Shown: positions 35,065 to 44,545 of the stretch, one piece after another
How positions within the stretch are numbered: position 1 is the stretch's first letter
How the letters are laid out: the number at the start of each line of letters is the position of its first letter
DNA from: Bimuria novae-zelandiae CBS 107.79
Taxonomy: Eukaryota > Ascomycota > Dothideomycetes > Pleosporales > Didymosphaeriaceae
Length of the DNA: 64,000 nt
Direction of reading: 5' to 3'
Assembly (NCBI GenBank): GCA_010015655.1
Contig: ML976683.1
Coordinates: forward strand, 629,014-693,013
The notes under the pieces: model-generated
Told to the model about the DNA's origin: nothing
Databases searched by the model: none
What the model saw: only the letters and a program-made list of their open reading frames with translations
Made by a program: the position numbers and the translations under genes

Positions 35065-35657
35065 TCATTCTGCCTTCTTGCGTATAGTCATGATCGAATT
35101 TTTTAAATGTCTGATAGCAATGGGTGTATGACCCAAAGTCCAGATATCGAACCGTTTCGGATGCAGCAAAACTCGACAGGTGAGGTCGGTTGTTGTTTGA
35201 GGAGTTATTCGATTGGTTGTGGTCCAAGAACAGTAGTAGTTTGAAGAAGTAAAACATCCCGAAGCCGTGGATCCGTGGCAAGAGACATGATACTTGTCGG
35301 ATCTCAAACTTCTTTCCAGAGTCGGTTTGGCATCTGTGTATATCTGCTTACACGTCCTGAGGGTTTCTCGATGGCCGGAAGGCTCGTGGAATGTGAGGTG
35401 CTTGATTTTCTGGTTGGTAAATCGATACTTCGGCAGTTGGAATTGCTTGGTGGTGCGATATCGGATATGATAATCAACTTCGTCAACGAGGTACTCATAG
35501 ATGAGTAGCCGGATCTCCGTAGGCAGCTCCAGTAACGGAAAGATTTTCTCGGTCGTCTCAGGAGTTGGATACTGCCGCGGAGCAAAAGGCTAACCTTCTG
35601 CTCCTGTCGGAATAGAATGTTCTTAACCGTCACAGATACAGTGGCAGTGCGGTGCAT
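35065..35657 (-). CDS. 2EXR / F-box-like protein (180 aa, one intron)
   Basis: Exon 1 is 35657-35640 (MHRTAT), intron 35639-35590 (50 nt, GTATCT...GGTTAG), exon 2 35589-35065. The first 40 residues lead into LLELPTEIRLLIYEYLVDE, the hallmark of the large fungal group of F-box-like/2EXR proteins. About 45 residues later comes LRTCKQIYTDAKPTL, its typical companion motif. The C-terminus carries a Cys/Ser/Tyr-rich stretch and ends in a short basic helix. Such proteins are usually thought to be substrate adaptors of SCF-type ligases, but most are uncharacterised. It lies between R4 and R5 on the same strand. The intron is inferred from splice signals and the lack of any ATG in exon 2 ahead of the domain. 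Confidence 0.6.
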
Positions 35658-35938
35658 GATGCTATCCAGCGCGAGGCGACATGTGAGATAACGGTGGGTA
35701 GATGCATTTTGTCCGATTAGTGCGGTCGTTGACGTTGCAAGTACTTTGTGAACACAATGAATATATAGTGAGTCGCAGATGCCCCGGCCAAGCAGCACCA
35801 CGGTTACAAGTCAACGCCAACCATGACACACAAAGCTCTCCCCATTTAAACTCCACCAAAATTAGGCCCCCAAAAAAAGCTTTACAAACAGAACCACGCA
35901 TAGACGTCCACAAAAACCCTGTCCGTTCAAAAATCCTG

Positions 35939-36883
35939 CTATCTCCAGAAGGCCAGGATTGACGGCATCACCACAACAGCCGCAAGTTCAAAAGCTAAGT
36001 AAATGGAAATAAGAAAAAGGGCGGGCCAAAGGACGTTCTCAATCGGCTCTGAGTGTGGGCTTGGTGGTATGAAAGGTACCTGATAGCCCAATTCCCGAGC
36101 AGGGATGCCTGGTTCCTCAGTTTCTTCCCGTGAGGCGATTCCTGCAGTACTGGAACTGTTGGGACGACTTTCAGTGCCCTCCAGTTCAAACGGCGCCCCT
36201 TTTTCGGTTGGGTTATCGCTTTTTATTTTCAACTGTGGACGGGGTCGCTCCAAAGTGTCCAAGGGTACCAGCAAGTTTGCTTCCGTTTCGTTCAGTCCTT
36301 CACAAAACATCCTCCACTGTTCTTTCACTCGCAATTCTAGCCGGTCGAATTCATTACTTGATTGCTCTGCCCCAATATCCTCTGGGTCCATGTTCGAGAC
36401 ATCGTGAGTAGGAAAGGAGGTGCCAGTAGGTCGCAACTGAATGCCAGGGTCTGAAGAAGTTGTGGGTTGCCGATGCGGCCCCTCGAACTCCGGGGGTATC
36501 ATATAATTTGATTGCGTGCTCTCCCAGAGATTTTTATTTCCATAAATTCGTTGCTCGATTTCTTTGCTCCTCTTCTCGATCCGGAGCAACGATTCGGCGT
36601 CAGATGGCATATTCTCGTCAATGTCACATCGCTCCGATCGTAGTGTAAACCAGTAAGTGGAACATATCGGGCAGTTTGTGCGACCCCCTTCGCCACTGAG
36701 CACTTCAAAGCTTGCAAGGCAAGTAGCGCAAATGCGATGGCTGCAGGTCGGTTTGTTGACGCGAATGTTTGTTCCTCGATGACAACGAGAACAAGGTTTG
36801 TTGAGGAGATAGGTGCGTGTGGAAAGAACGGGCTTCAGGCTCGACGCTAAAAAGCTCTCGATTGTGACGCTTGGTTCGGACAT
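35939..36883 (-). CDS. R5: membrane-anchored RING protein (314 aa)
   Basis: The ATG at 36883 is the first in frame. The RING is canonical C3HC4: Cys31, Cys34, Cys47, His49, Cys52, Cys55, Cys71, Cys74 (TCSHRICATC; CPICSTYWF). A long polar, Glu/Ser/Pro-rich middle with a helical segment near residues 95-115 follows. Residues about 284-310 are hydrophobic (LWPALFLISIYLAFELAAVV...), ending in a single Arg, so a C-terminal tail anchor is likely; no N-terminal signal is visible. I infer a membrane-tethered E3-like protein, perhaps at the ER or another endomembrane. A C18T21 tract lies 52 bp upstream of the start. Confidence 0.75.
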   Translation of the reverse strand: MSEPSVTIESFLASSLKPVLSTRTYLLNKPCSRCHRGTNIRVNKPTCSHRICATCLASFEVLSGEGGRTNCPICSTYWFTLRSERCDIDENMPSDAESLLRIEKRSKEIEQRIYGNKNLWESTQSNYMIPPEFEGPHRQPTTSSDPGIQLRPTGTSFPTHDVSNMDPEDIGAEQSSNEFDRLELRVKEQWRMFCEGLNETEANLLVPLDTLERPRPQLKIKSDNPTEKGAPFELEGTESRPNSSSTAGIASREETEEPGIPARELGYQVPFIPPSPHSEPIENVLWPALFLISIYLAFELAAVVVMPSILAFWR

Positions 36884-36934
36884 TTTGGAAGAGGAAATCG
36901 CTGGCACGGAGGCAGAGAGTCGGCACCCCTCTTT

Positions 36935-36973
36935 AAAAAAAAAAAAAAAAAAAAAGGGGGGGGGGGGGGGGGG
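36935..36973 (-). promoter_or_regulatory. Homopolymer tract A21G18 upstream of R5
   Basis: On the coding strand this is C18 followed by T21, ending 52 bp before the R5 ATG. Long pyrimidine tracts are common in fungal promoters, but 18 consecutive G/C is extreme. The length could also be an assembly error. Confidence 0.5.
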
Positions 36974-37267
36974 CGGTTATACTAGGATGAATGAACCCTG
37001 CGTGTGTGCAGCTGCCGCATGAATTGACGATACAACCGTCAAAATTATGGTTGTCGCGTTTGCGGACATGCTGCACATTGAATGATGATGGCGATTCTCT
37101 TCACTTGCTTATTACCGCACTGGAATTGCCACATGAATAGTCGCCGAGTAACCCCCGCGAGTGTGCTGAGAGTCGATGAATACCACCTGGGAGTAATTGA
37201 GAACATCAGAACACAAATATAAAGCATAAGTAGAAACAATTAACCAATCCTATCTTACGGACGATAG
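36974..37267. other. Intergenic region between R6 and R5
   Basis: About 300 bp, probably the R5 promoter and R6 terminator. Nothing else is seen. Confidence 0.4.
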
Positions 37268-38113
37268 CTACCCATACCGCCTTCTTTGACGGGGCGGTGC
37301 AAGAGCTTCATCGTCACTAGCTGAACGGCGACTGTTACCGCTCCAATCAACAGCCCCGAGCGCGGTGTCTTCATCGCTGATCTCGAGCGATGCATTGATC
37401 TCTTGTCGGCTTACTCTGGAAACCTCGCTTCCAGTCTCACTGCTCCTTTGGGATGACGCGTTAAGACCCGTCACCTCCACAAATATTTCGTTAGCATCCA
37501 ACGGAGAGTAATTTCTGGGAGGTCGGTCCTGAGTATCTAGATCGTCTTCAGTAGTCGAGCCTTCGGTGTAAGTGTCATCATCGCTATCGCTCAGTTCAGT
37601 TATGTGTCCCCCCAAAAGTTGCCTAACTAAGCTGCTGCCGTTGTCTTCCAGCGCCGTCTGAAGGGAATCAGCGTCTTCCTCAGTGGCGACCGTGATCCGT
37701 ATATTTAGCCCGCCATCTCCTTCTTGTACCTCAGGACTCAGCCGCTTTGTGAACCACATCTCTCGACACATGGGGCATGTATGCGAGCGCTGGATGTATC
37801 TTTCCAAGCAGTCTTCCCCAAAGACATGGTGACAGTTGGGCAGGTTGATTTGGATTAGATGCTCGTGCGACTCGGCAGGACTGTCGCGGCAGATCGGACA
37901 GACATAGTTCGCAGAAGTTGCTGCAAGATTAATGTACTGAGTGTGAAATTTGATGAAGTTGAGAAGAGGCCTGAAAGGAACTATTCGGTGCTCTTGTTCG
38001 GTTTGCTCATCGAGGAAGTGCAAAGCGTCGGCGAGGTCGTCAGAGAGTTGTGCGCCGTCGTCTTCAAAGCGCACGCGTGGAGACTCTTGGCCGTTGTTTC
38101 CGGTTTCTTCCAT
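37268..38113 (-). CDS. R6: acidic RING-variant protein (281 aa)
   Basis: The ATG at 38113 opens an acidic N-terminus. RING ligands are Cys72-x2-Cys75, Cys94-x-His96, Cys102, Cys113-x2-Cys116, then R-x2-W-F. Gly99 stands at the fifth ligand position (CHHVFGEDC). Pre-RING segment FIKFHTQYINLAATSANYVCPIC parallels the leader of R1. The C-terminal 160 residues are very acidic and Ser/Asp/Glu-rich with a basic end (RQRRRYG). No membrane segment. Likely E3-like by domain, soluble, substrate unknown. Confidence 0.75.
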   Translation of the reverse strand: MEETGNNGQESPRVRFEDDGAQLSDDLADALHFLDEQTEQEHRIVPFRPLLNFIKFHTQYINLAATSANYVCPICRDSPAESHEHLIQINLPNCHHVFGEDCLERYIQRSHTCPMCREMWFTKRLSPEVQEGDGGLNIRITVATEEDADSLQTALEDNGSSLVRQLLGGHITELSDSDDDTYTEGSTTEDDLDTQDRPPRNYSPLDANEIFVEVTGLNASSQRSSETGSEVSRVSRQEINASLEISDEDTALGAVDWSGNSRRSASDDEALAPPRQRRRYG

Positions 38114-38537
38114 TGTTTATTGCTCAAGTTGTAAGTTTGGTTTGCCGCAATGCGTTGGTAGCGGTGCAGCGGGGGTCTCGTGGTTGTGTGGAGTTGTAGG
38201 TAAAGGCTTAGTAGTGTTTATGGATTTTATTGATCAGTATCTAATTGATATGAGTATGACCCTTCATGTAGAGATTGCCGGGGGTTTTTCCTCCATTCAA
38301 TTGCAGCCTCTTCTTTTTCGCATCACATTGGCGTGACCTGCAAAATGCGGAAGTGGATATGATCTGACAGAATACAAAGAAATCACGCGCCAGCTTCTAG
38401 AATCAGTTCCAGATTCAACGCATCATGCATCAATGATAGATAGAGGAGCTGACCGATTGACTGATGAATCAAGAACGCCCCCAACACAAAACAGTATCTC
38501 TGTTTGCCAGACTTGGAGACATCTTTCCAGAAGCCAC
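38114..38537. other. Divergent intergenic region between R6 and R7
   Basis: About 420 bp that would hold both promoters. No motif stands out clearly. Confidence 0.4.
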
Positions 38538-39175
38538 ATGAGCGAGCACCCCAATCAAATCTCCAAAACAATGCCGCCAGGCGGTATTCCTCCTCCACGC
38601 GGTTGCAGACGCCCATCCCTAACCCCCCGCGCTTTCTCCTTATTCTAACATCGAAACCCGACCCGGGCAACATCGCTACGGAATGCCCCGTCTATCAGGA
38701 GCCCTTCGGCTCCAACTCAAGAGAGAAGCCCGTACAGATGAACTTCGCGCGCTGCCGCCACATATTCGGGAGCAAATGTATCACCAAACATATCACGCTC
38801 GAAGTGCCATACAGCAATCGCTGCCCTTTATGCAGAGCTGCATGGTGGCAGGAGTCGCTAACTGACGTCACCGCAGACCTGAAGGATCTTTATGCCATCA
38901 CCTCGGTTATAGAAGATTTTAAGTCCAACCCTGTATTGAGGGTTCAGCAGCTCTCGCCGGCGGAGGATAGAGGAAAGGAGATGTTGAGGGAGATGCTGGG
39001 GGTAGGTAAAGAAACGATTAACTTTCGAGAATTGGTTGATGTGGCTCGTAGGGTAAATGAAAGGTGCTTGGAAGAAGTAGGAGAAACGGAGGTGTGGCGA
39101 CGAGCTAACGTGATGTGTGTCAGGATGGTGCCTTTTGTGGATCTTATTCTTCCACAACTTGCAGGCGAGCATTAA
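38538..39175 (+). pseudogene. R7: RING-variant gene, probably damaged
   Basis: The RING frame (open from 38504 to 39175) has no ATG before the RING. The plausible ATG at 38538 (MSEHPNQ...) is in another frame that ends near 38648, and I found no intron that joins them, so a frameshift is likely. The second RING Cys is Tyr (CPVY; Cys codon 38684, Tyr codon 38693), a change that a single G-to-A transition would cause. The rest is kept: CRHIFGSKC with Gly at the fifth ligand, CPLCRAAWW, and a long helical C-terminus with no stops. If translated from an unseen start it would still be an E3-like protein with a weakened RING. Confidence 0.6.
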
Positions 39176-39754
39176 ATAGGGACTAGCATTTCGTTCTTCC
39201 GATTTAGTATATTGAAATTTGCACACTTGGATATTATATAATCCATGCCTAAGCTCTGCACTAGACTTACGAGAGTGTGCGGCCTTGATTAAGGACAGAT
39301 TGTCCAAGGAGATCCCGCTTCTCAACGCACTTGTGGTGATACTCTACCAGGATTGCAATTTTAAATCTCTATTTACTTCTATGACATGTAGGTAGCGCGG
39401 TCGTAACTATTATCTGTGACTTGTACAGTTGCAACGCCAGCGTTTGGAGCGTCGGAAATCAGATTAAGGGATTGGACGCATCATCAACACCCATCACATG
39501 CATCTACACTATTTAATTTCTGCTTGGTCTCCGAGGCGTCGTGATGCGGAAAGTGCTCAGAAAGTAACAGCTCGAGCCCACTCGCGTTTAATGAGCACAG
39601 AGTGACGGCGTTATGTCAATGATCTACTTCACAAAAACTTCTTGACCAGCCGTTAAAAAACTGTCACATCTGGCGAATTCTTCGACTATTTGACCGCCAC
39701 CTGCACAAAGATACCGATTATTGTATAATTACTAACAAAGGAACACTCGCAAGT
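39176..39754. other. Intergenic region between R7 and R8
   Basis: About 580 bp without recognisable coding or RNA features. Confidence 0.5.
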
Positions 39755-40489
39755 ATGTCCGCGGCACGCCAACTAGTTTCGTTCCTCGTATTTCATTGCA
39801 CCCGTGCGGTCGACTCCCCAAGCTCACCTTCATATCTTGAATGTCCAATTTGCTACGACACTTTTGAATCCGAAGAGCATCGCCTTGTTTGAGTAAACTC
39901 ACCTCAATGTAGACACATCTTCTGCGTAGACTGCCTAGTACAACACACACACGAGGGATATAGAAGTTATCCGCTCTGCCGAACGGAGTGGTGGGGTCCA
40001 GGTCTAAGATCGATTGAGGCTGAGAACGATGACAACGCAAGCGTAGGGCCCCTCAGAGTAACGCCATGGACGACCCCAGCCTCGTCTCTGAGGTCGTCAT
40101 CCCCGCTGACCGAGTATTCTGTCTTCGATGACTGGACTGATGGAAGCATTGAGCACCTAGAGACTATTCTATTGGAATTGGGGTCTGCAATGGAAACGCA
40201 ACACAGATTGGCAGCGGAGTTGCACTACCAACGAAGCACCCTCATGGATTCAGCAGCAGACCTAGAAGCCCGGACTGCCAACTTACGCCTGAATGATGCT
40301 AGAGATCTTGGACAAGCCGAAACCGCAAGCGACATGTCTATCGAGGACCGCGTTGTGTTAACAAGACAACTGAGAGTTGGAAAAACGGACACGATCGTCG
40401 TGGATGGGGGAGGTCGTGAAGGGGAACATGCAATGAGGCAGAGAGTACGAGATTGGAGGAGGTACGCCGTCGAGCCTAGAATGCAGTGA
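39755..40489 (+). pseudogene. R8: RING gene with one nonsense codon and one lost zinc ligand
   Basis: From the ATG at 39755 the frame is open for 244 codons except for TGA at 39890-39892 (codon 46). It sits in the RING between CPIC (Cys30, Cys33) and CRHIFCVDC. The seventh ligand is Tyr (YPLCR-x2-W-W instead of CPLCR). A CGA-to-TGA and a TGY-to-TAY transition explain both lesions. Downstream, 150 residues of helical, charged sequence are undamaged, so the death is recent. The fifth ligand is Cys here, as in R3-R5. Confidence 0.7.
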
Positions 40490-41292
40490 GATAGGAGGGC
40501 GAGTGTACTGGAATACTCAGAGTGATAGTAACGCGCAAGGAGATTAGTTTTTTTTAGCGGGAGGATCGTGTAGGAGACGGTGAAGGTAACGAGGACCGGA
40601 TGGAGGAGGCTGAAGGTGGCAAGGTCGCTGCATATAGTTCCTTGAATTTTTGTCTGCATTTTTCTGTGCGTTGAGGCCAGGGTTGTTTGTGCCTTGACAT
40701 CGCATTTGTTCGAAGCGTGCTTTTCCGGACTTCTGAACGGAACTACGCGTCCGGAAGCCGTTTTTGGACCTGCTTGTTGGATTAAACGTTTTTATTCGGG
40801 TGATTGCCCTGGGAAGTTTGTCAGTAATGTCAAGGCATCAAGCATCGCAGTACAGCATAAATCATCTGCATCATTGAGCATGGAGGGCGTATCAATACCA
40901 GTAATTTGACAATGTATTCCGCCAAAATTTCGTGCAGAGTCCTCCCAAAGATGCAACGAGGCGACACCGCTCATGCATCGGCTAGCGCTCGCAGTCAGTC
41001 TCTCGAGCAGACACCTAACGCATTACTGCAGCACTCTCCTCAACACTTAAGCGCGCGCGTCAGTCTTAACGTTATAGTGTCGATTGGCACCGCGTTTGAA
41101 GGCGGCGCTCGACCCGTCCTCTGCGAGCAACGCATACTTTTGCTCCATTCACCTCACCTGTCCGCCCCGCCTGCGGCTGACTCGCAGCTCCCACTCTCGA
41201 TCCACCACGTCGCTCGGCCGCCTTTTTTGAGTCACTTTGATAGAGGGCAACCACCGAATCCTCCAACGCTACGTGACTCCACCTCAATTGCA
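40490..41292. other. Intergenic region upstream of the 41.3-kb gene
   Basis: A frame from 40906 runs into the next gene but its first 129 codons look like 5' untranslated sequence (Ser/Pro/His-rich, low complexity). No other gene is recognised. Confidence 0.4.
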
Positions 41293-42245
41293 ATGACGAA
41301 ACAAACGAACCGTTACCGAGCGCGCAGCGTGGAGAAGAATACGCCGTACAATCGCACGCTGCAGCAGCCCGGATGGGCCAGCTACAGCGATGCTGACGTC
41401 CTAGAGCTGCCGGATCCGCCTCGCGCTGTTGATTTCCACCAGGAATCCACGGCGGGCGAAGGGTGCGCATCCTTCCTCTTTCGCGTCGCAGCGTCTAACA
41501 TGTACACAGGACGCCGGCCCAAGCAGCTGAGCCGTGGACGAGCACAACCACGGCTTACATGCCGAATCTGCGTAGCCTCACTAATATCTGTGCTGTCGAA
41601 GGGTAGGTACCGATTGCTTTTTTTTCTCTTTGCACAAACGCTCCTTCAACACGTAGAGAAGCTGACGATGACAGACAAGATTCGCTAGACTGCATCGGCA
41701 AAGCCCAGGTCGTTGGCCGCGCACAAGAGCTCCTCTCCAAATGCAACCAGTATCAGCAGAACTTTATCACTGCCATTCAGCACTTCGACACCCATAACCA
41801 GCTCTTCACCTCGTCGTGCGACAGCGACCGGGCCGGTCCGGATCGTCTAGCCGACATCCTCGCTACCTACCAAGCCGTCAAGCGCGCTGGCGAAGAGCTC
41901 CATACTCCGCAGTTCGCTTATATTGTCACTCTCACCGAGTACCGCCTATTCCTGGCTAATCTGCTCGAACGTCTCCCACCCAAGACCGCTACGCGGGTCA
42001 AACTTACGAGGCTATTCAACGAACTGTCGTGTAACTATGAGGGGAGGGAGAATGCTATCCGCGAGACGATGCAAGGCATGTATCGCAACCTGGCCGACCG
42101 CGGTGGTGAAGGGAAGAAGATCGAGGTGTTCATGAAGGCTTTCAAGCAGAGGGCTGAGTTGCTGAAGTGGCAGCAGAACACCCTGGACGCGTGGGTGAAG
42201 GAGGCTTTGCAGGAACTTCCTGAGGGCTATGTTATGAAGATGTAG
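41293..42245 (+). CDS. Unrecognised helical protein (288 aa, one intron)
   Basis: Exon 1 is 41293-41602, intron 41603-41688 (GTAGGT donor, GCTGAC branch, CTAG acceptor), exon 2 41689-42245. The ATG at 41293 (MTKQTNRYRARS...) opens a basic N-terminus with a C-x2-C pair near residue 91. Exon 2 has good codon use and encodes a largely alpha-helical, amphipathic protein (KAQVVGRAQELLSKCNQYQ..., then LLERLPPKTATRVKLTRLF...) with no membrane or signal segment. I recognise no family. The frame change between exons and the splice signals support the intron; a downstream start inside exon 2 is an alternative. It has no obvious link to the RING cluster. Confidence 0.55.
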
Positions 42246-42696
42246 AAGGGGAAGCGATCCTTGGACTTGACGGCGGAGTTATCGAATTGTGCTTTTGATT
42301 CAGAGGGCAAAGATTTGCAAAACGACGCTTTGAACACCATGTATACAAAATCTTGATGATACCAAATGGAATTGTCCAATTTGATTGTTTGTTTAATGGT
42401 TTTGCGGGGCGACTGATGTTTGCCTGGACTCTCGTTAAGCGAAACTTCTTATCTAGGTATTTCTAGGGTTTCGTCGATTGCAGCAAAACTCTTACTTTAC
42501 GAATTTTGTCCGGAACTCTTACTCTCCGAAGCTCGCCCGACACATCACAACGGCCTTCTGCAGCCATCCCTATCACTCCTTCTCAATCAGCTTTGCCGCA
42601 AATTGTAAGTATCTATTTTACGGTAGGCGATAAGTTTGATTCAACTCGAATGATAGCGTGGCAAACAAGCTCATAGTGTTCCTAGGTACCTATGGT
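42246..42696. other. 3' flank of the 41.3-kb gene
   Basis: About 450 bp of unique sequence ending at the hAT target duplication. No gene is recognised. Confidence 0.45.
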
Positions 42697-43211
42697 CAGT
42701 GCTTGCAACAGTCCGTATTACGGACGGTTTGAGCCCACTACGGTTACGCTACGGTTGCTAGTAATTACTGTACGGACGTTACAGCAGAGAGGTCTATATA
42801 GTACTAGTAATAAGCTATTATAATTAATTCAAGCCTTTTATAGTAAAATTATAGTTAGAAATAATACATAATTATCTTAATTATAAAGAAAGTATAAATT
42901 ACGCGTTATTTATTATTAGTATTAACTACTAAAGGTGCGTTCTTCTTATAATTTGTATGAAAAGTTAAGTTTTTAACATAACTTAAAATAACGTCTCTTA
43001 TTAGCTAGTTATTTTAGAGTTAATAAGCTTTAGTTATAATTAGGGATAGTAAATTCTAATTACACGTAACTATACATTTAGTAAATAAGAAACACTACTT
43101 ATAGTTATAAGATATTACTACTATAAAGAAGTAATAGATATAATATTTTTATTAACTAGGACGCGCGCGTACTTTATAGGTTAATTTATAAGAATATTAT
43201 AATAGTAATAG

Positions 43212-43383
43212 TGTTGCAAAAGGCACCTTGCTAGAGCTTTCTGCGCTAGCTAGGGTTAAGCCGAGCAGCCAAGCAGCCAAGCACGCGATCCCCTGAACCC
43301 ATAAATAGCTAGTCGTCGTAGAGCTTCCTCTCCTTAATAGACTTTGTTTTCGAGCTCCCTGATCGTTGTGACTGTACGCCACA
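43212..43383. repeat. Solo LTR 1 inside the hAT element
   Basis: 172 bp, TGTTGC...CCACA, with 5-bp TSD AATAG at 43207-43211 and 43384-43388. It contains a CATAAATAG TATA-like sequence near 43301. It is not RIP-degraded and differs from the other LTRs here. Confidence 0.75.
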
Positions 43384-43391
43384 AATAGTAA

Positions 43392-43641
43392 TGTCGGTTC
43401 ACAGGTAGCAAGGAATGAACAAGTAACTCTCTGTCTTTGGTATCTAGTGTCTGTATTTTCTGTGTGTTCTGTAATAGTTCTATATACCTTCCTTCCAGTT
43501 CTCGTGGATGTGAGCGAGTACCAGGTGGTGTGGAGGCGAAGGGGTTTCGGTACAGTATCAGGTTAACTGGAAGTGAGGGGGTACAAGGGTATGATTGGGT
43601 TACACAGTTCCCTTAGCGCGGAAGGCGAGGCAGTGCAGACA
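43392..43641. repeat. Solo LTR 2 inside the hAT element
   Basis: 250 bp, TGTCGG...CAGACA, with TSD AGTAA at 43387-43391 and 43642-43646, only 8 bp from solo LTR 1. Not RIP-degraded. Confidence 0.65.
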
Positions 43642-43736
43642 AGTAACTAAGGTAAATAAGCGAATTTTTATATAAAAAAGAAAGCAAAATAATAGTTAGG
43701 AGTTAAAGCTTTATATTCGCACGATATAGGTATATC

Positions 43737-43941
43737 TGTGAGGTACTTTGTGGCAGGCAATTCGGATCAGGGCAAACGTATGTATTAGACAAATCCTTAG
43801 GGATTTGGGTAAGGAGCTACAGAAGCATACGTATACTCCATCACGTGACCTGGCCCAGGGTTGGTCCGGAGATAACCCGAAGAAGATCCGGGGGATCTCC
43901 GAATGGGCTTCCTTAGGGCCTAGTCGGGAATGCTCCTGACA
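43737..43941. repeat. Solo LTR 3 inside the hAT element
   Basis: 205 bp, TGTGAGG...CCTGACA, with TSD ATATC at 43732-43736 and 43942-43946. GC-balanced, not RIP-degraded. Confidence 0.7.
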
Positions 43942-44545
43942 ATATCCTACGCCTAAAATAGTCTAGATCTACTATATTTAACGCCTAGACGCCCTTAAAC
44001 GCTTAACTTGCGCCTTTTTCCTAGTTAGGAACTATATAGTTATAATATAGTGTGACGGTTAAGAATATTCTACTCCAGCGGGAGCAGAAAGTTAGCCTTT
44101 TGCTCCGCGACATATAGCTTAATAATTAGTACGGTACGGTTGTAATTACCGTAGGAGACCACTACCGTACGGACCGCCGAAAACCGCCTTCGAACGATAC
44201 CGTACGAACCGTAATACGGACTGTTGCAAGCGCTGCCTATGGTATGCTTGGAGTTGGTCTGGGGGAGAGAAGAATGGACTGTATTTGGCAATTTCAATAT
44301 GAAAGCAAGAACTTGGCAACTAACTTGTAACTAAATCCTCCGTTGTCACGCCTGCGCTTCGGGAGGGCGGGAGACTGCTTCCCAGCCAACCAAATAAAAA
44401 TCATCCACCAACAAATCCTCTTTCGTGCGTGTGCAGTGCACAGATGACACGGTTTACCATATCCTAACGATATCGTGATCTCCTTATGAATTCTGGACGG
44501 CATCTCCATAATACATCCCTTGTCTCCATCCATCTGTTCACCGCT

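Larger units (their letters stand above)
42697..44235. mobile_element. Non-autonomous hAT-type transposon
   Basis: Inverted ends CAGYGCTTGCAACAGTCCGT (left at 42697, right as complement ending 44235) are flanked by a perfect 8-bp target duplication CCTATGGT (42689-42696 and 44236-44243). Subterminal TACGG/CCGTA repeats are frequent at both ends. The inside is AT-rich with no transposase and contains three solo LTRs. Without them the element would be under 1 kb. Confidence 0.85.

Noticed and set aside
35304..35801. Long minus-strand frame over the F-box-like gene
   Set aside because: Ser/Arg-rich shadow in another frame; the LPTEIRLLIYEYL frame with the 50-nt intron is the convincing one.
38494..38615. 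Intron joining an upstream ATG to the R7 frame
   Set aside because: All GT-AG pairs tried between 38433 and 38680 left the frame wrong or introduced an immediate stop.
39890..39892. Programmed readthrough or selenocysteine at the TGA in R8
   Set aside because: A second lesion in the same RING (Cys to Tyr) makes simple pseudogenisation more likely, and these fungi are not known to use selenocysteine.
39884..39911. Intron removing the R8 stop (GTTTGAG...TGTAG)
   Set aside because: Only about 26 nt long, below any plausible intron, and it would delete RING residues.
40906..41292. N-terminal extension of the 41.3-kb gene
   Set aside because: The upstream frame is low-complexity Ser/Pro/His and looks like untranslated leader; the ATG at 41293 is preferred.
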